DNA from: Chamaecyparis obtusa
Taxonomy: Eukaryota; Streptophyta; Pinopsida; Cupressales; Cupressaceae
NCBI GenBank assembly: GCA_027943335.1
Contig: BSBK01000970.1
Location: 2,435,501-2,499,500 of the forward strand
DNA: 64,000 nucleotides
Direction of reading: 5' to 3'
Part shown: in pieces, positions 58,801-64,000 of the stretch
Layout of the letters: each line of letters opens with the position of its first letter
How positions within the stretch are numbered: the first letter of the stretch is position 1
The notes under the pieces: model-generated
Databases searched by the model: none
What the model saw: the letters and a program-made list of their open reading frames with translations, nothing else
What the model was told of the DNA's origin: nothing
Program-made: the position numbers and the translations under genes

Positions 58801-61800
58801 CTATCCCTTGTCTGGGTAGGCAATGATACACTGTTTTGTTTAGTTTCTATTGGCATTCCCCTATTTCTTGTCTCACTCTCCATGTACAACCTAGTAGCCT
58901 TAGCTTTCTTAGATAAAACTAAAGTTTTTGACCACTTCTTATCCCGTCCACATGCATAAAATTTGAGATTAAATCTTTGTGTAGTTGCCCCTAAAATCCT
59001 TGTTAGTTGTTGAAGAAAAGGCATAGCTACACTCTAGTCCCTTTGATTCTTCTTCTTTTTCTTTCTTTTTATATCTTTTGCAAATTGTAACAGGGACGTC
59101 TAGAATTAAATGGGACCTTTGCTTGTTTTCTAAAGACAGCAAAAGGGTATTCAAATTGGTTATTTGAATTCAGAGTTCTTGCAACACTCCAACAGCTAAT
59201 GCCTTTGTAGTATCTCTATAAATTCTTTCTTGACTTTGAACTTCTTCACCTTCACTAACCTCACCACCTTCATCGCTGCTCCTTGTTTTTTGGTTGAAAT
59301 TTCAAAAGATATCTGTAAATGCAAATGTTAAAGTTTAAACCAAAAAAAAAACGATTAAAAAAAGTAAAAAAAATAAAATAAAAATGTAAAAGAATTTCTG
59401 CAAACAAATAATGGAATGTAAACTTACCTCGAATGATGTAGTTTTGATGCTCTCTTCTGTTCTTCTCATTTCTGTTCTTTTCTCTTCTCACTGCTGCTCT
59501 ATCTTGTTGTCTTGTTCACAATACTGAAAATAGCAAAATGAGTTTGTATTTTTCTTTTATTTGGTAGAATGGCTGCCTTAGGTTTAGGGTTGGTGTAAAA
59601 GGGTATGGGAGTCCTTGTCGGCTCTGTCCCTGTTTTTTGTCAGCCTTGTGTGTGTGTTTATTTTTAATTTTTAAGAAATTTTGCAAATTGGGTATGTTTG
59701 ACTGATGCTTCTGATTTTATTTTGCATCTCTGAAAATATCCCCTATAGGGTATGTGTCTGAAAATGCAGGAACTGCCCTGGGGGACATAAATAATTATAT
59801 TTGTTGATAGAATAAAGTTATAAAGCATATGTCTGTCATTGACAAAGTACCAACTCAAAGCTGGTATTTGAGATTGAATGTAATGCCCTGACCTGGATAT
59901 CTGTTATATGCCATAATGAACAAATTGAATAAAATGGTAAGTATGGGGATGAACTGAAAGACTTGGAACTATTAAAGATTTTTATTGACACATGTTGTAG
60001 TTTACAACTGCTGGCATGCAAAATTTTACACACTGGATGGTAACATCTTCGACATATTTTTTTGAAACTAATACTGATTAAATTTTCCGTAGCTCAGAAA
60101 GCAAACAAACACGCTTTTATCTGAGTAACCAGATTTTTCATGATGATCTTTAATTGAGAACTGAGACTTTTTTTATTGTCAAAGTTAATAAGTATGGGTT
60201 TCATCACTTTCTTCTTGGCTAATGGCACCTTGCATTTTGCAGATAATGACAGATGCTGCCTTACTAAAACGCCAAAAGAGGGAGATTGAAGAATTGCGCA
60301 AAAAGCTGCAGGTTCATGTTATTCTAGCGTTTGAATTCTTTTTAAAATTTTAAAGGTAACACAGATGATTTATAGTAGTTTGTCATGATTATGTATGTCG
60401 GTTGCAGGGATCACATTCTGGAGTCCTAGAACAGGAAATCCTGAAACTACGCAATGATATGCTCAAGGTTTCCTTAGACACCTATTGCCAAATTTTTATT
60501 TGCCTTGTGGATATGAATATTAATTTTTCAGATATCTTCATGAATCATGATTATTTTTGGTTGCAGTTTGAACTAGAGAGGGAAAAACTGGCTATGGAAC
60601 TTGAGGAGGAGAGAAAGGCACAATTGGAACGTGATCGTCGTATCATGGAGCAGCAGCAAAAGATAGAAAACCTTAGCACCCTAGTTATCAACTCCGATCA
60701 AGATAGAAACTCATATAAGGTTAGGCTATGCAAATTAGTGATTCCTTTGATGTTCTATCTGTAGTTTGGTATGATTTCTGATAGTTGCATTAAACAAGTT
60801 TTTTGACCATTTCCTACACCTAAATTAGACTCATGTTTTTATATATGAATATTTATTACTATTGTTGTGAAGTTAAACAGCTGTGAGCATAGTTTTCCTC
60901 CTCGACGAAGCCTGGAGTGTTTGAATCAGGTGAGACATAAAGATACTTACAGGTGCCAATTTTCTGGAAGCATGCAAGAAAAGTTTTTTGCTTTTCACTT
61001 TATTTTTTAGTTGTGGACATCATGTTAGTGTCATATGGTGGAAACCTTTTTCTGTTCTAGAAATGCTAAAGTGGGAAAAAGGACAATGTGAAAGATAGTA
61101 TATTTTAAGTCTTGGTGGGTCAATAATGATCACTCATCATGGGGAGAACAAGATGTTGACATTGAGTAACATCATAGGCAATTAGGCAGTGATAATGTGA
61201 AGCAATGCAATCATTTTTAAGTCATATTGTTTTGGTTAAGTGTATTGCATTTACTCTCAAATATACAATGACAAATATAAAGCATAATCTTGCGTTTTCT
61301 GCTATTAGTAATTCTCTAATTTTGTTCTGGAAATGCTAAAGTGGGAAAAAGGACAATGTGAAAGATAGTATATTTTAAGTCTTGGTGGGCCAATAACAAT
61401 CACTCATCACGGGGAGAACAAGATGTTGACATTGAGTAACATCATAGGCAATTAGGCAGCGATAATGTGAAGCGATGCAATCATTTTTAAGTCATATTAT
61501 TTTGGTTAATTGTATTGCATTTACTCTCAAATATAGCATGACAAATATAAAGCATAATCTTGCTTTTTCTGCTATTAGTAATTCTCTAATTCTTTTGTTG
61601 ATATGAATAGGAAGGGAGATCAACAAAGAATGGCAGCAGGGAAGGTTCACTGGGTTGCCGTGTCACTTTAAGAAAGGAGAAATTTCAGAATCCTCCCTTT
61701 GAGTCCTTATTAGATGGCTCTTCTGAGAAGCCAAATAGTTTTTCAAGACTTCCAGATGGAAGTCCGCTTCCTTGTGATTTTGGAAATGTAGCAGATGAAG

Positions 61801-61904
61801 ATATGTGGATGAATATGAATAAAGGACATGTGATAGCTGAGCTGGATTTTTTGCAGTCCACTCCTAATCGAAATTGTTCATCTGTGCCAAGCTATATGTC
61901 TTCA
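39260..61904 (+). CDS. KIN-7O: Kinesin-7, CENP-E-like (KIN-7O type), partial
   Basis: Plus-end-directed microtubule motor of the CENP-E/kinesin-7 family; plant members act in mitosis and phragmoplast function (family knowledge). Thirteen exons: 39260-39378, 39496-39609, 39717-39798, 39943-40010, 40137-40214, 40338-40483, 40607-40709, 40790-40870, 60243-60311, 60408-60467, 60567-60719, 60873-60929, 61611-61904. All have GT-AG introns and phases agree, giving 474 codons without a stop. Motor motifs appear in order: P-loop [11 protein letters not shown], switch [10 protein letters not shown], switch [13 protein letters not shown], then [14 protein letters not shown] and the neck region. The gene is missing its N-terminus (about 75 residues) and continues past the window. 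Closest remembered relative is Arabidopsis At3g10180 (KIN-7O), because of [10 protein letters not shown] after the motor. Confidence 0.93.
41581..42691 (+). repeat. 5' LTR of element L
   Basis: TGTTGGCATTATGC...GGATTATCA. Repeated ACCGGT/ACCGG words occur in the first 250 bp. A TTATATATATGGGTCATC segment (42061) may be the promoter region, and CCGTGGTCTTATCCC...GGGTTTCCACG (42502-42535) forms an imperfect stem. The copy is very similar to 48595-49707. Confidence 0.93.
42694..42706 (+). other. Primer-binding site of element L
   Basis: TGGTATCAGAGCC, two bases after the LTR end. Perfect match to the initiator Met tRNA complement. Confidence 0.95.
42747..44129 (+). pseudogene. Gag-like protein of element L with five zinc knuckles
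   Basis: One frame from ATG 42747, with stops at 42756-42758 (TAA) and 42990-42992 (TAG), then open for 374 codons to 44129. The first two thirds are predicted coiled coil (Glu/Lys/Leu-rich heptads). Then come CCHC knuckles: [14 protein letters not shown] (about 43485-43530), a degenerate one with [25 protein letters not shown] (about 43663-43707), [14 protein letters not shown] and [14 protein letters not shown] (about 43883-43925). The tail is basic and then Ser/Asp-rich. A nucleic-acid-binding Gag is the natural reading, but the usual Copia capsid segment is not seen and knuckle number is high. Confidence 0.75.
44130..44612 (+). other. Spacer between gag and second frame of element L
   Basis: No open frame on the plus strand. 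Begins GCCAACAAGGCTTCAGGGG. Possibly a leader for a second transcript, which I cannot test. Confidence 0.4.
44613..48361 (+). pseudogene. Unidentified long second frame of element L
   Basis: Begins with [14 protein letters not shown] at 44613 and shifts frame at about 44680 into a stretch containing [12 protein letters not shown] to 44946. From 45161 to 48361 it stays mostly in one frame, broken by stops (45908, 45923, 46409, 47090, 47156, 47639, 48143) and one detour in another frame at 46479-46823. The block 45161-45910 is the best preserved, 249 codons, with hydrophobic and aromatic segments such as [14 protein letters not shown]. The C-terminal third is highly charged and probably coiled coil. 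I recognise no domain; it is not reverse transcriptase, integrase or protease. Original length would be about 1,250 codons. Confidence 0.65.
47159..47284 (+). repeat. 18-bp coding minisatellite, seven units
   Basis: Seven consecutive 18-bp units in the second frame of element L encode hexapeptides of the form DTTGEK ([42 protein letters not shown]). The DNA core is ACAACCGGTGA. Units preserve the frame. Confidence 0.88.
48577..48594 (+). other. Polypurine tract of element L
   Basis: CAAAGGGGAAGAT directly before the 3' LTR (TGTTGG at 48595). Typical of plant Copia elements. Confidence 0.85.
48595..49707 (+). repeat. 3' LTR of element L
   Basis: TGTTGGTGTTATGC...GGATTATCA, colinear with the 5' LTR. 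Small indels include a short insertion at about 49140-49157 (AGAGCATAGTC-like) and a lost block near 49570. Confidence 0.93.
49708..52078. other. Intronic DNA, mostly unassigned
   Basis: The piece 51289-51580 (beginning TTTTTTTTGATTGATG, with TTAGCTTGGCCC) resembles a truncated retroposon tail and looks repeat-derived, but I cannot classify it. CATTGATGTCAAAA-like words at 50650-50800 recall a Copia LTR fragment. No coding sequence was supported. Confidence 0.4.
52079..52790 (+). repeat. Element I copy, plus strand
   Basis: Starts TGTAATGCCCTC and continues with AATAGGATTTATTAATAAA. It matches the minus-strand copy at 30481-37750 in reverse. Diverged repeats of AAGGGTTGTGACTCTTTCAAA occupy 52367-52530. 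AATAATATATTATT is at 52636-52649. The right boundary could not be set. Confidence 0.65.
53100..53560. repeat. TA-rich low-complexity stretch
   Basis: TATATA tracts mixed with repeated TATCGAT, GTATCGG and ATTAAT words. It follows element I and may be the rest of that LTR. Confidence 0.7.
53593..53619. repeat. 27-nt perfect hairpin palindrome
   Basis: CTCTACGTAAACT, one T, then AGTTTACGTAGAG: 13-bp perfect arms with a single-base centre. Followed at 53634 by a TATATAT tract. Confidence 0.95.
53620..54645. other. Repeat-derived intronic DNA
   Basis: Contains a promoter-like GATATATAAAGGAGAAGACTTCC block (about 54172) of the kind seen in the LTR families here. No element ends were found. Confidence 0.35.
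54646..55020. repeat. Diverged tandem duplication, about 185-190 bp
   Basis: GAGGT-CTAGTAGGA and GCCTAGGA-AAGAAG-CACTCACT segments at 54730-54785 recur at 54912-54968 in the same order, with AAGATGGCAA versus AAGGTGGCAA following. The copies are clearly related but well diverged. Confidence 0.75.
55278..55945. mobile_element. 668-bp element with inverted ends and CAAAA duplication
   Basis: Starts TGTAATGTCCCG, ends GGGGACATTACA, and is flanked by CAAAA at 55273-55277 and 55946-55950. Its left part (55370-55450) carries GC-rich short repeats around GGCGCGGATCTG. No coding frame, primer site or polypurine tract. Same ends and duplication length as insertion E, so the same class: solo LTR or small non-autonomous element. 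Confidence 0.85.
56490..56700. repeat. Minisatellite of about 55 bp, four diverged units
   Basis: Units around GAATGA..GGTTGGT..CTCTAGTG.G...GTTCTCA recur at about 56530, 56575, 56610 and 56645. The next unit is split by the insertion at 56701 and resumes at 58195 (GTGCCTCTAGTAGG). Confidence 0.75.
56701..58194 (+). mobile_element. Solo LTR (1494 bp), element A-like
   Basis: Starts TGTAATGTCCCGAA and ends GGTTCTAACA, resembling the ends of LTR A (TGTAATGTCCCC...GGTTCGGAACA). Both contain AAAGTGACTTTATAA (56882). Flanks GTACT and GTGCC give only an imperfect target duplication. It interrupts a minisatellite unit whose two halves lie on either side, which supports the boundaries. Confidence 0.72.
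58420..59160 (-). pseudogene. hAT transposase relic
   Basis: Read leftward: [10 protein letters not shown] (about 59000), like the middle of a BED zinc finger, is followed by a frameshift and a Ser/Arg-rich linker. [18 protein letters not shown] (58640-58590) resembles the segment before the DUF659 core. Then, out of frame, IMDQWTNIR (58480-58450) resembles the catalytic-domain Asp-x-Trp-Thr-Asp motif. The order fits an N-terminal half of a plant hAT transposase with at least two frameshifts. The C-terminal half is absent. Confidence 0.55.
59161..60242. other. Intronic DNA before kinesin exon 9
   Basis: An A-rich run at 59340-59390. At 59879 TGTAATGCCCTGACC resembles the LTR start shared in this window, but no partner end was found before the exon. 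The last 15 bp form a normal acceptor. Confidence 0.5.
60243..61904 (+). CDS. KIN-7O: Kinesin stalk and C-terminal exons (five exons)
   Basis: Exons 9-12 (60243-60311, 60408-60467, 60567-60719, 60873-60929) encode the start of the coiled-coil stalk: [17 protein letters not shown], then [13 protein letters not shown], then a Glu/Lys/Arg-rich helix with [17 protein letters not shown]. Exon 13 (61611-61904, 98 codons) is Ser/Pro/Asn-rich and looks disordered, with short hydrophobic islands such as [14 protein letters not shown]. It ends at a GTAAGT donor, so more exons lie to the right, beyond the element C insertion. Confidence 0.9.
61052..61591 (+). repeat. 270-bp tandem duplication in a kinesin intron
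   Basis: AAATGCTAAAGTGGGAAAAA at 61061 recurs at 61331. The two 270-bp copies are nearly identical, with about a dozen substitutions. The second copy ends just before the acceptor of exon 13 (exon starts 61611). Confidence 0.95.
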
Positions 61905-62326
61905 GTAAGTTCTATAATCAGCATTGAATGTTCTTTCATCTTTGAATCATTCTGAAATTGTTTAAACTATTTGTGTTATTTTTCTTTTGCTGGATATTGT
62001 GTTATACATGATACTAAAAATATCTGTTTATCTCATAACACTCTTAACATTTTAGTAACTATTTTGCAATGCACAAGTAATCATTGAGGCCTTCATCAAT
62101 TTATTTGGTACAGATTCTTAGGAATGAACTGAAACTCCATGGTAATTAAGAGGCTATGTTGAAAAAGCTGGTAGAATTTTTCTTATCATTAACTCTGGCA
62201 AAACCATCTTTATTTGGGATTTTTCTTGTTAGTTTCAGTATTATTTTGGATTTATCTTGTTGGTTTCAGTATGCTCATTGCTGAAAGCAGTGTTTAGGGC
62301 TGGCTTTTATTTTAGGTAGCATTTTG
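61905..62326 (+). other. Kinesin intron, left of element C
   Basis: Begins with the GTAAGT donor. No further exon is seen before the insertion at 62327. Confidence 0.7.
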
Positions 62327-63846
62327 TGTAATGTCCCCATTTTTTGCAGGTCATTGATCTGATGGTGCCAGGTCATTATTGTGATCCTCGTGGTCTGGGG
62401 AGGTGTTCAGAGGGTCTTTGGTGTGAACTTACTATTTATAGTAAGTCAATGGATAGTTCCGATGAGCTCAGATGAGTTAGAGGAGTTGAATGATGCTCTC
62501 AGTTTTCATTTCTGGCTTCCGGTTTGGGCTCCAAGAATCTTGGAGAGAGCGTCTATTTTTAGTAAGTCACCCGTCAAGTTCATTCATCATCTTTCATCAT
62601 CTGGATCAATCTTGTGCAAATAGATTTCGATTCAGACGCTTCCTCAGTGGTTTTCGCAAGACGGGTGGTTTATTATTATTTTTTTAATTAAATTTGCTAA
62701 GGTTGCCATTTTTGTTGGTATTATATGCTGGATACCTTAATGTTATAGCTCGTTGGAACTAGGATGAAAAGTTTTAAATCTTGGGCACAAGAAACAAGGA
62801 CCTTGCGTGTCATAATTTTATGATATTGGTGAAAAGGCCTTTTTTGGAGCTAAATGAATTAATAAATTATATTATTCAATATGTGCCTAAGTATAAAAAG
62901 TGTTTTAAGTGAAAAGTGTGTGAGAGAAGACACTTTTGAATTATAAAAGCAATGCTTTGTGAAAGAAAAATGATTCATTGTTCATTTGATTAAAAATTAT
63001 GAAGTTTCTTGGCTGTGAGAAATGGCTAGGGTTTCGAGGACTGATTCCTCTTTCCGCAATTTGAATCATCACTGATTGATGATGAATTTTGCTTTTGAAT
63101 TTTGAGAACTACATTCTGATTCTGAAGATTTAATTTGGCGCTAAGGTATGCCAATGGTGATGGATTGATTATTTTTACAGCTCAAGGGTTTGAGTTTGAC
63201 TTCTAGAAGAAACGCTATCTTCTTGGAGATGATTACATTTTGAATTGGCTTTCTGAATGCCAATGAATCGTGTTTGTTGAGGGTTTATATAACTGCTTTC
63301 AGAATTTATATTCTGATTATTATCAGTGCCATACGAAATTCAGTAGTGATCGTACACTTGTTGCCTGTATCCGTACATTTCCAGCCTTACTGTACACAAC
63401 AGGTTTTTGCGTGAGGCTTCCTTTTGAGAACGGCTTCTAGTTTAGACGCCTATATTTTGGTTCTTTCAATTGGCATTAGATTGGGTTTGTGGCGTCAATG
63501 AAAGACTACGACAGTGTGGGAAGTCGGATTGGGAAAAGACAGTTGGAAATTCTGTTCCAGAATTCCATTATACAGCCGCATATTATTTAAGGTGCTCAGA
63601 ATTGTTATTAAATGCTTGTAATTTGAATTTAATTAGATAGTTGTTCAATTCTGATTTTCAATGAGTAATTCGATGGTGAATTAATGACTATTGATATTTT
63701 ATCAAGAAGTTTAGAGCTGGAAAGTATCATTTAAATTTCATATTTAATGTTCATTAATTTCTATATATTTCGAAAGAAATTTAAAAGTGCAATTTAAATT
63801 GAGTAAAGAGTTAGATTGTACATAGGAGCCAGTTGGGCTCTTTACA
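62327..63846 (+). repeat. 5' LTR of element C (1520 bp)
   Basis: Starts TGTAATGTCCCC and ends CTCTTTACA one base before the primer site. A near-palindrome copy is at 62427-62446 and a half copy at about 62557. The first 400 bp match the LTR of G in reverse; the stretch GGCTAGGGTTTCGAGGAC (63026) also occurs in F (5284), so C, F and G share LTR segments. The copy looks intact and is inserted in a kinesin intron in sense orientation. Confidence 0.85.
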
Positions 63847-63847
63847 G

Positions 63848-63859
63848 TGGTATCAGAGC
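63848..63859 (+). other. Primer-binding site of element C
   Basis: TGGTATCAGAGC, perfect, one base after the LTR. Confidence 0.95.
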
Positions 63860-63943
63860 TTTTTCCCTGCCATCCTATGGGATCTGGATTCATTTTTATT
63901 CAGAAGTTTTTAAAAGTGATCAACACTTCTATTTTCTCTAGCT

Positions 63944-64000
63944 ATGGATAAATACAGGAGGCCCAATTCTGGAAGTCGTCGTAGCAGTAAGGGAAATAGA
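63944..64000 (+). CDS. Start of element C gag (cut by window edge)
   Basis: First ATG about 85 bp after the primer site, open for 19 codons to the edge (MDKYRRPNSGSRRSSKG...). The basic, Ser/Arg-rich start and the position suit a gypsy gag N-terminus. Too short to classify further. Confidence 0.5.
   Translation, partial: MDKYRRPNSGSRRSSKGNR

Larger units (their letters stand above)
40871..60242 (+). other. Giant kinesin intron (19,372 bp)
   Basis: Donor GTGTTT at 40871 and acceptor TTTTGCAG ending at 60242. Phase is 0 on both sides, and the flanking exons give the [10 protein letters not shown] junction expected for this kinesin type. It contains element L (8.1 kb), an element I copy, two solo LTR-like insertions, a Copia-like LTR fragment and an hAT relic. 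Confidence 0.85.

Noticed and set aside
59879..60070. New LTR start (TGTAATGCCCTG)
   Set aside because: No matching end, duplication or primer site before the kinesin exon at 60243; left as a possible fragment only.

Overview
The window looks like nuclear DNA of a seed plant with a large, repeat-filled genome. A conifer or other gymnosperm is my inference; I cannot name the species. The evidence is AT-rich sequence, GT-AG introns of up to 19.4 kb, plant-type LTR retrotransposons primed by initiator Met tRNA (TGGTATCAGAGC sites), plant hAT and PIF/Harbinger-like DNA transposons, and a plant CENP-E-like kinesin-7 gene. No rRNA, tRNA gene, CRISPR array or bacterial-type operon was seen.

Layout. 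Bases 1-6499 hold nested Ty3/gypsy LTR elements on the minus strand: element A (gag-protease relic plus 5' LTR) lies inside element G, whose LTR is split by a plus-strand solo LTR, F. Bases 6.5-16 kb hold degraded repeats: an hAT C-terminal relic, a C-rich patch, short tandem repeats, a minus-strand LINE 3' end with an RNase H domain, an LTR end with its primer site, and a 201-bp tandem duplication. Bases 16031-26467 are one minus-strand gypsy element (B) bounded by GGTAA duplications. It keeps gag-protease but has lost the rest of pol, and its 5' LTR is split by two adjacent insertions, E (1.1 kb) and D (4.3 kb), each with its own 5-bp target duplication. D carries a higher-order satellite. 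Bases 26.5-37.75 kb hold further LTR-like elements (K, I, J), a broken hAT transposase gene, and a 913-bp PIF/Harbinger-like element that has captured part of the host RER1 gene.

From 39260 to beyond the right edge runs the one convincing host gene, a kinesin-7 (CENP-E-like, KIN-7O type) on the plus strand. Thirteen exons are visible, all in consistent phase (474 codons), from the P-loop to the C-terminal region. Its 19.4-kb intron (40871-60242) contains an 8.1-kb LTR element (L) with a CCHC-rich gag and an unfamiliar long second reading frame but no recognisable reverse transcriptase or integrase. The same intron holds fragments of families I, E and A, and an hAT relic. After the last visible exon an intact-looking 5' LTR, primer site and gag start (element C) open at 62327.

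The most interesting pattern is a 20-bp near-palindrome, ACTTACTATAAATAGTAAGT and variants, found at least eight times, in LTRs of related families. Three nested insertions (F, E, D) have target duplications that touch or lie within one base of two of its copies.
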